A DNA stretch of 64,000 bases, from positions 62,001 to 126,000 of the forward strand of contig CAZGEA010000004.1 of NCBI GenBank assembly GCA_964524515.1, read 5' to 3'. Positions 52,618 to 61,263 of this stretch are shown piece after piece. The notes under the pieces are model-generated. The model was not told where the DNA came from and searched no databases. It worked only from the letters and a program-made list of their open reading frames with translations. The DNA is from CAZGEA01 sp964524515. GTDB taxonomy: Bacteria; Patescibacteriota; Microgenomatia; UBA8517. Both the position numbers and the translations under genes were made by a program. Each line of letters opens with the position of its first letter. Positions within the stretch are counted from its first letter, which is position 1.

Positions 52618-53090
52618 AGGAATGGACTTATTACGTCTGGTTCTGGCTTTGACATTTGATATTGAAGAATAATGTCTTCTGTTGTTATTGTTTGTCCTGA
52701 ACTTGATTTAATTCCTGATTTTATTGTTATTGTATAAGTTTGATCAGTAGCCCAAGGTTCAAGTGGAGTGAGAATTAATCTTCCACGGTCATCATTTAGA
52801 AGATTTGGTTTGATTGTTATTAATGGTTTTACATCAATTTGGATGGAATTTAGTAATATTTCTTTTGAAAATGACATGGTTATTGCTGAAGTTGTGCCAC
52901 CAAATGGAATAGTTCCTGATTTGGGAAATATTTCAGGTTTAATGTTTAGATCAGAAAGGGGGGTGGGTGTAGGAAGATTTATTTCTTTTTTAGGATTTAG
53001 TGCAAACATAATCCAAATTACTGAAATAATTATTAGACTGATTATTATTATTTTTTTATTTTTAGAGAGAAAATTTATTACTTTTTTCAT
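52614..53090 (-). CDS. Membrane-anchored Ig-like (Big_5-type) protein
   Basis: 158 residues: transmembrane helix (about 12-31), Pro/Thr linker, then one beta-sandwich domain whose pattern (FPKSGTIPFGGTTSAITMSFSKEIL ... YTITIKSGIKSSSGQTI) is that of bacterial Ig-like Big_5 modules. Overlaps the next gene upstream by 4 bases, so it is probably the last gene of the secretion operon. Confidence 0.7.
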   Translation of the reverse strand: MKKVINFLSKNKKIIIISLIIISVIWIMFALNPKKEINLPTPTPLSDLNIKPEIFPKSGTIPFGGTTSAITMSFSKEILLNSIQIDVKPLITIKPNLLNDDRGRLILTPLEPWATDQTYTITIKSGIKSSSGQTITTEDIILQYQMSKPEPDVISPFL

Positions 53091-54727
53091 TTTATTTCTG
53101 TAATTGAAAAGTCAGTACCTCCAATATTATTACCAACATTTCTAGTGTTACCAATTAGTGCATTCATTGTAGCACCTTGAATGAGACACAAGGTCGTTGA
53201 TCCGCCGCTATCTAACATGAAGACTTGTTCTGCTCCACGAGTTAGTAGGGCATTATATGCGTTAATTGGAGTTGCAAGATTTATTATCATGAAATAAATG
53301 TAATTGTTGCCTGCAGATTTGCTTAACCCAACAACAGTTCTTGGTCGGGCTTCGTTTGGAAATGAATCCCATGAAGCACCAGTTACTGCCAACAAATCGT
53401 TTGTAGTTAAATTCATATTCTTTAAACCTACTGGATTATCACCGTGATCAAAGATGTTTGCTGCTCCAATCCTATCGACATATAAAGTATAGAAATGTGA
53501 TCTTGGATATTGTTCTGAATCGTTTTGCGTAAATTGACCACCAAATCCTGCTGGTCCTTCTGGAACTAAAGTTGATGTGTTGTATAAATTTGCATTTATT
53601 GCAAAAGCTGTGGTTTTTCCTTCAAATTTTGTTTGTGCCCAATCACATGTGACACCAGAATGATATTCAGATGGAGTGGATGCAACAAGTGTGGTTGCTT
53701 TGTTTAATGGAACTTTTATTAACCAGCCAGATAAATTTTCAGATGGCCCTGGTCCTCCACACATGAAATCAGGTTTTACTGGAATACCATCAACATTTAA
53801 TTCGATATGTAAATGAGTATTGCTGCCTTGATTGAAAAGTTTACCAACTATTGATCCAGATGGAAGTTGTTGGCCTACTTGGGCTGTTGGGTCGATGTGC
53901 ATCAAGTCGATAGTCCACCTGTGCCCATTACCTGTTGCTTCTGCAATCAAATATTTACCATTTGGTGAATCTCCGATTGATTTGATCGTCCAATTTAACT
54001 GATCACAAGTTCCACTTTGGGTTTGATCGCATAGTTTAGGTAATACAACAGTTTTGTTTTCGTTTCCACTAACCACAACAACATCTGTTGCATAACCATA
54101 ATATGGACAATTTGGAAGTGGTGGATTGATTTTCCTACAAACGTTATTTTCCGAGCCAGATTGACTTGGCGCCAGACATCCTGGATACATTGAATTTATT
54201 GGGATGTTGAATATACATTTATTGCCTCCTGTGAAGGGAGCTACTGCATTCCAATAGCCATTGCTACCATGGCCTATTTTTTGTGGTGCATCATAGCTTG
54301 TATCTTCTTCGTGAGCTGGGTCATATGCATAAGTTGTAATTTTTGTTGTACCTAAAAGTGGGCAGGAACCAGATGCTACTGGGCCTTGGTTAAGTGCAAT
54401 TGAATCAGATGGGGGAACAATGTATGCACCTGAATTGATAATAAACATAATTATTGGAATTAAAACAAAAAAGACTGCAAAAGCAATTAAAAGCATTTGG
54501 AGAAATGCTGTCGCGGTTATTCCAATTAGTGCCAAAGTCGCTAAAATTAATGCTTCAGTGTTTTTTCTAATTGCTGGCAAGGCTTTGTTCGCTAAATAAC
54601 CTGCTGCTTTGCCTAGTGCAACATTGCCTCCTGCCATAGCAGTTGCTGCAGCTTGGACTGCCATTGCAGCTGCTTTGTCTGCTAATTGACCTGCTTGGCT
54701 TACTGAATTTTTTTTCTTTTCTTCCAT
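53087..54727 (-). CDS. Secretion-cluster protein with M23-like and phosphodiester-glycosidase domains
   Basis: 546 residues. An Ala-rich N-terminus and a transmembrane pair (about 60-105) come first. A LytM/M23-like region follows (about 120-330) ending VGKLFNQGSNTHLHIELNVDG, where HLHIE matches the HxHxE metal motif. The C-terminal domain (about 355-546) is NAGPA/phosphodiester glycosidase-like: RTVVGLSKSAGNNYIYFMI and VFMLDSGGSTTL. The combination suggests wall remodelling for the secretion apparatus. The domain labels are from motifs and should be searched. Confidence 0.75.
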   Translation of the reverse strand: MEEKKKNSVSQAGQLADKAAAMAVQAAATAMAGGNVALGKAAGYLANKALPAIRKNTEALILATLALIGITATAFLQMLLIAFAVFFVLIPIIMFIINSGAYIVPPSDSIALNQGPVASGSCPLLGTTKITTYAYDPAHEEDTSYDAPQKIGHGSNGYWNAVAPFTGGNKCIFNIPINSMYPGCLAPSQSGSENNVCRKINPPLPNCPYYGYATDVVVVSGNENKTVVLPKLCDQTQSGTCDQLNWTIKSIGDSPNGKYLIAEATGNGHRWTIDLMHIDPTAQVGQQLPSGSIVGKLFNQGSNTHLHIELNVDGIPVKPDFMCGGPGPSENLSGWLIKVPLNKATTLVASTPSEYHSGVTCDWAQTKFEGKTTAFAINANLYNTSTLVPEGPAGFGGQFTQNDSEQYPRSHFYTLYVDRIGAANIFDHGDNPVGLKNMNLTTNDLLAVTGASWDSFPNEARPRTVVGLSKSAGNNYIYFMIINLATPINAYNALLTRGAEQVFMLDSGGSTTLCLIQGATMNALIGNTRNVGNNIGGTDFSITEIK

Positions 54728-54730
54728 GTT

Positions 54731-56659
54731 TTATTTTTTAAATTCATTAATTATACCGACTACTTCTTTTGGAGATGCATCGGCAATTGTTTCTTTTGGT
54801 TTGCTTGAAACATCAGATGGTTTTGTAGTTACTAATTTGTATTCTTCAGGTGATGCAACAATTCTAATTGGTGCATGGTGTGCACCTGCAAACAAGATTC
54901 CTTCTCCAACTCCTGCGGCAAGCAGTAGTTGTCGTTCACCTTGTGAGAGATAAAATAAATCTCCTACAGTATCGATTGCAGCAGGGGATTGCTTAAGTAG
55001 TAATCTCAGAGCTGAATTGGTAACAACAGCTTTACCTATATCTTGGGCAACGAAATCTTCAACGTCTTGGGTTATTGTTGTAATTCCTAGATAATATTTT
55101 CTGGCACGTTTGACGATTGACCATAAAAATTGAGCTGAGTCTTGATAGCGCATCATGTGCCATGCTTCATCAACTAGAAGTAGTCGTTTTTTGACATCCT
55201 TTTTGATTGTTGTCCAGATGAAATCAAGAATGATAAACATAGCAATTGGACGAAGCGAATCCTGAAGATCACGAACTGAGAATACTGTAAAAGGGGATTT
55301 AATATTAATATTTGTTTGTTGATCAAAAATTCCAACATATGATCCTTTGACGTATTTTTCAAGACGTGCAGCCATGTCTAGAGCATCTGGAACTTCCATT
55401 CCAATTAATGTTTTGTATAAATCTTCCATTAATGGTGGAGTTTTGCCTTGGGTATCTGGATCTTGGGTGATACCTTTGGATTTATAAGCCATTACAATTG
55501 CTCGATCTAGCATTGCTTCTTGGGTGGGAGTTACTTCTCCCATCATGATTTTGAAAAGGCTATGAAGTGAGAGAATTTTTAGGCCTAATTGATTTTCACC
55601 TTCTTCTCTTATTATTGATAAATCAAAAGGGTTGATTTTTGCTTGGGAAGTGAATGAGAAAGTGATAAATTCGCCGCCAACTGCTTCGCATAAATTTTTA
55701 TATTCATTTTCAGGGTCGATAATAATAATTTGAGCACCAAGCATCAATGAACGTAATGCTTCTAATTTTACAAAGAAGCTTTTTCCAGCACCTGATGTTG
55801 CAAAGACTGTCATGTTTGAGTTTTCTAGGGAAAATCTATCAAAAATGATAAATGAATCATTTTGAGGATTTATTCCATATAGGACTCCGTGTTCAGAGGA
55901 CAATTCAGCTGAAGTGAATGGAAAAGTAGTGGCTAGAGAAGTAGTATCCATATTTCTTGTAATTGTTAATCTGTCGACTCCAAATGGTGAAGTTGAAAGA
56001 AAACCTTTTTCCATATCCAAAATTGCTCTTTTGCCGACAATTAACAGAGAACCCAAGGTGGATTCGACTTGCCTTGTTAAATGATTTAATTCTTCGAGAG
56101 TTGCGGCTGGAATTGTAATGTAGAAAGAAAATTCATAGAATCTTTCTATTCCTTTTACTAATTGTTCTTGAAGTGATTTCGCATCTTCTAGTTTTGCAAC
56201 GGTTGATGCGCTAACTATTTTTCCTCTTTCGATATCGGTTGATAATTCCGCTTCCATTTCTGCGATTTTTCTCCTCAGGTCATCTAAAACTGATTTACCT
56301 TCAACTGGATATATAAAGAAGGAAATATCCATTGAGTGGTTGAAATTAACAACGGGCTCTAGCCAACCTGCGGAAACATATCTTGGGTAACCACCTATGA
56401 ATAATGTTCTTACGTAAATATCGTTTATTTTAATGTAATCGAAATCCACTTCCATTCTTTTGGGAGCGATGATATCAACTGGAGATAAATCATCTTCTTG
56501 ATTCTCAATGTAATTTCTTATGTTTCCAATTTCTGGCTTATTACTTTCAACAGGGATATCGCTTAAAATATTTGGTTCAACAACTGGAACAACTGGCTTG
56601 TTGACCACTGGTGTTTCTGAATTTGGATCTGATTTTGTTTTTCTGTTAAATATTTTCAT
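54731..56659 (-). CDS. VirB4/TraC-type conjugative ATPase (C-terminal motor part)
   Basis: 642 residues. A Pro/Asp-rich N-terminal tail of about 80 residues, then the VirB4 middle region and an AAA+ motor: Walker A ATSGAGKSFFVKLEAL (about 288), IIIIDPENEYKNLCEAVGG, Walker B RLLLVDEAWHMM (about 494), TTITQDVEDFV and SALRLLLKQSPAAIDTV. It energises type IV secretion or pilus assembly. The classic N-terminal part is encoded by the separate upstream gene (56646), with which it overlaps by 14 bases. Confidence 0.9.
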   Translation of the reverse strand: MKIFNRKTKSDPNSETPVVNKPVVPVVEPNILSDIPVESNKPEIGNIRNYIENQEDDLSPVDIIAPKRMEVDFDYIKINDIYVRTLFIGGYPRYVSAGWLEPVVNFNHSMDISFFIYPVEGKSVLDDLRRKIAEMEAELSTDIERGKIVSASTVAKLEDAKSLQEQLVKGIERFYEFSFYITIPAATLEELNHLTRQVESTLGSLLIVGKRAILDMEKGFLSTSPFGVDRLTITRNMDTTSLATTFPFTSAELSSEHGVLYGINPQNDSFIIFDRFSLENSNMTVFATSGAGKSFFVKLEALRSLMLGAQIIIIDPENEYKNLCEAVGGEFITFSFTSQAKINPFDLSIIREEGENQLGLKILSLHSLFKIMMGEVTPTQEAMLDRAIVMAYKSKGITQDPDTQGKTPPLMEDLYKTLIGMEVPDALDMAARLEKYVKGSYVGIFDQQTNINIKSPFTVFSVRDLQDSLRPIAMFIILDFIWTTIKKDVKKRLLLVDEAWHMMRYQDSAQFLWSIVKRARKYYLGITTITQDVEDFVAQDIGKAVVTNSALRLLLKQSPAAIDTVGDLFYLSQGERQLLLAAGVGEGILFAGAHHAPIRIVASPEEYKLVTTKPSDVSSKPKETIADASPKEVVGIINEFKK

Positions 56660-57344
56660 TATCGTCTTCTTCTTGTTGGTTTATTCGAACTCGTGGAACA
56701 ACTGGATTGTATGTTTCATAAAATAATTCTACCAATTCTTTGGTTGTTAATTGACGTAGTGCTAAACCTAGCCTACTTGCTTGTCTTGTTAAGTGATCGC
56801 GACGAGGGAATAATGCAATTTTTGCTTTTTTTGTAATATATGATTTTGAAAATGGAAGTGCTTTTGATTTGTTTGCAAAGGCAGTTGTAAAAGATTTGGC
56901 AACTCCAAGTTCAAGAGGGGAAAACCAAATTACGATAAAAAATCTTTTGCCAAGAACATTTTTCTTTTTGACGGTTTCTTTTATGAAATTTTGATAACCT
57001 TCCATTAATGCTCTCATTTTTGGATTTGTTATTTTTTTATAGTTTTCATCTAAATAAGATAAATAGTTTGAAATATCTTTGACTTGAGATCTGACTACGA
57101 TCTGGATTGAAAATGAAAGTGAATTTAAAAGAGCTGCATAGGCGGCAATGACAGCTTCCTGCTCGCGATCTGATAATAATTGAAAATTAAGTGATGTTGT
57201 TTCAAGAACTAAAGAGACTCCACCATCTTTATGAAGAATTAGATTATCTAGAATGTCTGCAATTGGTAAATGATTTTGAGTGGTAGAAAACAATGGCACA
57301 TCAGGAATGTTTAGCATTGGTATTGGGTTTTTAAAATTTTTCAT
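56646..57344 (-). CDS. VirB4 N-terminal-domain-like protein (TraC-like)
   Basis: About 232 residues from ATG 57344; an alternative start is 57359. The segment KDGGVSLVLETTSLNFQLLSDREQEAVIAAYAALLNSLSFSIQIVVRSQ is typical of the N-terminal region of VirB4/TraC-type ATPases, here as a stand-alone protein preceding the motor gene. It has no ATP-binding motif. The C-terminus is Arg/Glu-rich. It begins one base after the PrgI-family stop. Confidence 0.8.
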   Translation of the reverse strand: MKNFKNPIPMLNIPDVPLFSTTQNHLPIADILDNLILHKDGGVSLVLETTSLNFQLLSDREQEAVIAAYAALLNSLSFSIQIVVRSQVKDISNYLSYLDENYKKITNPKMRALMEGYQNFIKETVKKKNVLGKRFFIVIWFSPLELGVAKSFTTAFANKSKALPFSKSYITKKAKIALFPRRDHLTRQASRLGLALRQLTTKELVELFYETYNPVVPRVRINQQEEDDNENI

Positions 57345-57345
57345 T

Positions 57346-58440
57346 TTATTTTTTAGCAACTACTATAATTGGTGGAATTATTTCGCCTTTTGCTTCAAAT
57401 TTAAGAGTATCGAATTCATTACCTTCTTTTTCTGTAATTATTTCATATATTCCATTTGGAAAAGGAATGGTTATTAAAAAGTGGCCAGCTCTATTTGTTC
57501 TTACTGCTCTTGCTGGGCGGCCTTGATTATCTCTAATTTCTAATATTGCACCGTCGAGAATTTTTCCATCACTTGCCAATACTTGACCTGAAATTGTATT
57601 GATTGTTGATGGTGCCATTGGTGGGTTTGCTTTTATATCAAATTGTGCATTTTGAACAGGATTGATTGATGATGTTACTTGATTTGTTACACCGCTTACA
57701 TAGACAGTTTGAGGGTTTTGATTTGGTTGAATACTGTTTGCGTTTGGAATTGTATTTGAACTGTTTTGGTTTTGGTATCTTTGTGTTGGGTCAATTTTAA
57801 TTGAATTTAAATCAGGAACGGCAACATCTTTTTTGACTTGAGTTTCTTTGATTGGAATTTCCACAATAGCTTCTTCTTTTTTGATTGGTTCAATGTTTTC
57901 AGAGAGTACTGATCCTGTTTTGTTTATTAGCGGTGCAGTTTCATTAACTTGAGTTGGAGCTGATTGTGTTTGTTGGATTGGTGTTTGAATTGAAGATGAA
58001 TTGGGAGTGTTTTGTAACATTGTTTTAACGTTTGATAGGAATTGCTTTTCTGTTTGTTCTAGATTTTTTTCGCTTGGAACTTCGGATAATGGTTGAACTG
58101 TTGGTTGTGGGTCAGTAACTGTTTCTTCTTTTTGGAATAAAACATCAGAATTTAGTGCTCGTTCCCACTTAAATACTGTTGGAGAATAAATTGATCTAAA
58201 GAATGCAAAAATCCATTTTTCGAGTGGTCTTTCTTCAAAGGGAACAAAAGCTAGTGCTCCGCCCATTATTACTGAAATTAATATTAATGGCCATTTGATT
58301 ATGAAATGCAAACCACTTGAATAAATTACAATTGCGATGACAACTCCTGTTGCAATTTCTAAGAATTGTTTTAGAGTCATATCTCCAACTAATTTGAATC
58401 TGTATGATGATATTTGTTGTGGGACTGGGTGTTGTTCCAT
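57346..58440 (-). CDS. PrgI-family secretion protein with C-terminal carboxypeptidase-regulatory-like domain
   Basis: 364 residues. N-terminal PrgI signature QQISSYRFKLVGDMTLKQFLEIATGVVIAIVIYSS with two transmembrane helices (about 27-70) and PFEERPLEKWIFAFFRSIYSPTVFKW. A disordered Pro/Gln/Asn linker (about 100-270) leads to a beta-sandwich domain of the carboxypeptidase regulatory type (ISGQVLASDGKILDGAILEIRDNQGRPARAVRTN-type, about 280-364). PrgI proteins are VirB3-like partners of VirB4. TAGAAT lies 8 bases before the ATG, making it the operon lead. Confidence 0.88.
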   Translation of the reverse strand: MEQHPVPQQISSYRFKLVGDMTLKQFLEIATGVVIAIVIYSSGLHFIIKWPLILISVIMGGALAFVPFEERPLEKWIFAFFRSIYSPTVFKWERALNSDVLFQKEETVTDPQPTVQPLSEVPSEKNLEQTEKQFLSNVKTMLQNTPNSSSIQTPIQQTQSAPTQVNETAPLINKTGSVLSENIEPIKKEEAIVEIPIKETQVKKDVAVPDLNSIKIDPTQRYQNQNSSNTIPNANSIQPNQNPQTVYVSGVTNQVTSSINPVQNAQFDIKANPPMAPSTINTISGQVLASDGKILDGAILEIRDNQGRPARAVRTNRAGHFLITIPFPNGIYEIITEKEGNEFDTLKFEAKGEIIPPIIVVAKK

Positions 58441-58515
58441 TTGTATTTATTCTAGTCTTCTATTTTAGCTTACAACGTGAACAAAAGCATACAAGAGGAG
58501 TAAAGATTTTCACGC

Positions 58516-58544
58516 TTTACAAGATATTGTTAAAAGAATATTCT
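58516..58544 (+). promoter_or_regulatory. Promoter of the cobalamin-riboswitch transcript
   Basis: TTTACA (58516-58521), 17-base spacer, TATTCT (58539-58544). A start near 58551 places the first transcribed bases at the 5' edge of the aptamer. Confidence 0.6.
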
Positions 58545-58550
58545 GTTGAA

Positions 58551-58630
58551 ATAGATTGTGTTTAATGAAGAAGGGTGATAATTCCCTCACTGTGCCGCAA
58601 CCGTAAAGTCGGAAAACTAGCAATCTTTTA
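58551..58630 (+). ncRNA. Compact cobalamin (B12) riboswitch
   Basis: The core GGGTGATAATTCCC (58573-58586), followed by the segment CTGTGCCGCAACCGTAA and then AGTCGGAAAACTAGC, matches the conserved GGUGAAAAUCC ... CUGUCCCGCAACUGUAA ... AGUCAGGAGACCUGC of cobalamin riboswitches. AGATTG (58553-58558) pairs with CAATCT (58621-58626) to close the aptamer. The peripheral arm between the B12 box and AGUC is missing, so it is a minimal variant. It lies 20 bases before ATG 58650; no intrinsic terminator is visible, so control may be at translation. Confidence 0.8.
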
Positions 58631-58649
58631 TCTCGAGCAAGAAACAAAA

Positions 58650-59498
58650 ATGATAGACCACGAAAATTACATTGGATCTTGGAATGGATCAAATAAAGCA
58701 AGAATTGCTACAGAATTGGCATCTATTAAGCTTGAAAATCAAAGAATTCCTGATCCGTATGATTTTTTAATTGATTTAAAAACTTCAAAATTAAAGGATC
58801 TATTCACAAACCGCAATATTGAGGATTTCATAGATACAACTGGTTATTTGGGAGAAATAGAAAATATTGCATTCCAAAAAATTCAAAATTGGGCAGTTGA
58901 TACCCAAAGTGGTGTTTGTTTGTGGATTTCCCCACCATTTCATGGTGTATACCCAACATCAAAAATTATTGTTAGTGAAATAGTTGAGACTTCTGAAAAT
59001 AAACGATTGACTAATAGAGCAATTATTTTGGATTGGAATGCACAAGAGGTTTATTCAAAATCAATGAATTTGTATTTCTTGCAAGAAAACGGTCAACCGA
59101 CACCAAAAGATATTGAGGAAATAAGAGCGAAGCCTATTTTTATTCAACCTGATAATTATGAGAGATTAAGTCAATTTTTAAATTACTATTTAACTACTGA
59201 GACACTGGAATATATTGAATCTGGAGAAGACATTAAAAGACAAAAGGGATTGTTTGATAAATATTATGGTTCAATTAATGCTAACGGTTTGTCAGAGACA
59301 CAAATTTTACAATTGGTTGATGTGATGGCAAGTAGTTGCCCACCATCACTTATGAGAAATAGAATGACTGCATTTCGTGTGATGGGAGGGGAGGGGAAGT
59401 TTGTTCAAGGATGTGGAAATTGTGGTGTTGCGATAATGAAGTGGATACCAGCTGGATATGTATGTAAGTGTTGTTTTGGAGTATATGAAGGTTGCTGA
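58650..59498 (+). CDS. Unknown protein under B12 riboswitch, C-terminal Cys cluster
   Basis: About 282 residues from ATG 58650 (MIDHENYIGSW). An in-frame GTG at 58575 is rejected because it lies inside the riboswitch. No family recognised. Mixed alpha/beta body without membrane segments. The C-terminus has CGNCGVAIMKWIPAGYVCKCCFGVYEGC: two Cys pairs about 18 apart plus extra Cys, i.e. a probable zinc ribbon. It is on the opposite strand to the secretion genes on both sides and 18 bases upstream of the next unknown gene. The riboswitch suggests a role connected with B12 supply or with a B12-independent substitute. Confidence 0.75.
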   Translation: MIDHENYIGSWNGSNKARIATELASIKLENQRIPDPYDFLIDLKTSKLKDLFTNRNIEDFIDTTGYLGEIENIAFQKIQNWAVDTQSGVCLWISPPFHGVYPTSKIIVSEIVETSENKRLTNRAIILDWNAQEVYSKSMNLYFLQENGQPTPKDIEEIRAKPIFIQPDNYERLSQFLNYYLTTETLEYIESGEDIKRQKGLFDKYYGSINANGLSETQILQLVDVMASSCPPSLMRNRMTAFRVMGGEGKFVQGCGNCGVAIMKWIPAGYVCKCCFGVYEGC

Positions 59499-59516
59499 TA
59501 TAATAATAGAAATAAT

Positions 59517-61241
59517 ATGACACCTGAAGCACCTGATGGACAAATGCATAATCCTGAACAAGGAGTGCCTTTTGGTGCTCGAAAAGAAGGTAGATATGCA
59601 ATTCGTGGAGTAAGAGTTATTGATCGTTTGGGTCAAGCAAAAAGAGAATTTGTTGAAACTGGAGATCATCAATTGTTGGTTGAAACTGTACTTGATACAT
59701 TAGCTTATCAGGAGGGAATTTCTCAAATTGAACTTTTTCCTAATGAAACTAACGCTCAGACATTGGTTAGCCTTAGAAATAAATTTTTGACAGTTGAGAC
59801 AGGGATTAAACAAGATAATGATGGTAATTTGGATGGCTGGCAGGATATTACTGTAAAAGATACTATTGCTGAAGCTAATCAATTTAAGCGCGATGTACGA
59901 AGAGCAAAGATTCAATCAAATGGTAATGCTGCAAGTTTTGATGAGGGAATGAGAAATATAAGGGAAAGATGGGCTGAAAATGGGGTGCCTTTGACACCAC
60001 AAGAGGAAGCTTTTTACTTAAATCAGGATGCTATAAATGAATTGGTTGGATTGGAAAATCAGATCGAAGCTCGAAAGGTAGTTACTCAAGCTTTTTTACA
60101 AAGACAAGTTTCTTGTCATAGTTCAAAAAAGCAATCTGAAATTGGTGAAACTTCTGTCTCGTATACTCCCGATAGTTCACATTGGGCTGGGTTTTTTCAA
60201 AGTGAGCCAGGATGGGGAAATTTGGTAGATGGGGTAATGAGAAAGATGGTTGATGTTGTTGATAAAAGTAAACCAACTGTTGTTGGTTTGGACGGACAAC
60301 CATTACCAAAAGATTTATTTGCTGAGGGATTTAAAAATACTCCTGAATTTAAAAGATGGTTTGATGTAATGCTTAAAGAGGCTGGAGGTAGAGTGGATGT
60401 TGTATGGAATGCTTGGAAAGTAATGCTTTTATGGGAAGTTCCTTCAATGTATGGTATGGAAGTTGATGGAGATAAATATAAATTTGGAACGCCACCTTTG
60501 ATTAGTGCAATGATGTCAGATGTTATTCATAACGAAGAGCATAGAGCCCATGAATATGGTTGGAAAGCTGGCACAGAAAAAGGTAATAATCCTCAAAGAA
60601 GACAAATGGCAAGATATGTAGGTAAATCTGGATATCCAATGAGTATTGGTCGTGTTCCTCAGCTTTGTGGAAGTTTTCTGCATGAGACAACAGTTAAAAT
60701 TAATGGAAAAGATAAATCACTTTTTGATTTGTGGTATAAAGATGGAAAAAAATTTAGTGATATTGGTAATAATCGTGATAAAGGTTTTCCATGGATTGAA
60801 GCTGATGATCCAACTGGAGATGATGATGAACCAGCTGGAGCCATGAGTTCTTGGTTTTTGAAAAGAGGTAGAGCTCATAGAGTGTTTGATGACCTAGCAG
60901 GAAGGCCTGAAATGAGAGATTTATCAAATATGACAAAATGGGAAGATCGTGTTCGTGATTGGGATAAATTGAAAATTGGACCAAAAAGTGAAGATGATAG
61001 AATTGAGCCTGAAAGAAATCCTAGGGTTTTGTGGATTCAAGGAATATTAATTGCACACAGTATTAATAAAAACAGTGATGAGAGAAGAATTTATAGTAGT
61101 CCATTGGATGAGGATACTATAGCTAATGGTGATATTAATACAAAAACTTTTATGGTCAAGAAAGATATTATAAATGTTGCTTATACGGTTGGATTTATAA
61201 GAAAGTCAGATTTTGATTATCTGAATAAAGTAGCTGGTTAA
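59517..61241 (+). CDS. Unknown 574-residue cytoplasmic protein
   Basis: No signal peptide or membrane helix and no recognised domain. N-terminal Pro/Gly-rich tail, a helical region with AYQEGISQIELFPNETNAQTL, then Trp-rich segments (SHWAGFFQSEPGWGNLVDG, WNAWKVMLLWEVPSMYGMEV), HNEEHRAHEYGW (a His/Glu cluster that could bind metal), an acidic WIEADDPTGDDDEPAGAMSSWF stretch and a charged C-terminus. Probably cotranscribed with the riboswitch-controlled gene (18-base gap). It looks like a CPR-specific family adjacent to the secretion system and may be a substrate or accessory. Confidence 0.7.
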   Translation: MTPEAPDGQMHNPEQGVPFGARKEGRYAIRGVRVIDRLGQAKREFVETGDHQLLVETVLDTLAYQEGISQIELFPNETNAQTLVSLRNKFLTVETGIKQDNDGNLDGWQDITVKDTIAEANQFKRDVRRAKIQSNGNAASFDEGMRNIRERWAENGVPLTPQEEAFYLNQDAINELVGLENQIEARKVVTQAFLQRQVSCHSSKKQSEIGETSVSYTPDSSHWAGFFQSEPGWGNLVDGVMRKMVDVVDKSKPTVVGLDGQPLPKDLFAEGFKNTPEFKRWFDVMLKEAGGRVDVVWNAWKVMLLWEVPSMYGMEVDGDKYKFGTPPLISAMMSDVIHNEEHRAHEYGWKAGTEKGNNPQRRQMARYVGKSGYPMSIGRVPQLCGSFLHETTVKINGKDKSLFDLWYKDGKKFSDIGNNRDKGFPWIEADDPTGDDDEPAGAMSSWFLKRGRAHRVFDDLAGRPEMRDLSNMTKWEDRVRDWDKLKIGPKSEDDRIEPERNPRVLWIQGILIAHSINKNSDERRIYSSPLDEDTIANGDINTKTFMVKKDIINVAYTVGFIRKSDFDYLNKVAG

Positions 61242-61263
61242 TAAATTAAAATAGTCAACTTAA

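Noticed and set aside
58565..58606. Short ORF of 13 codons (ATG AAG AAG GGT...) within the leader at 58.6 kb
   Set aside because: It coincides with the conserved cobalamin aptamer core, whose bases are explained by the RNA structure.
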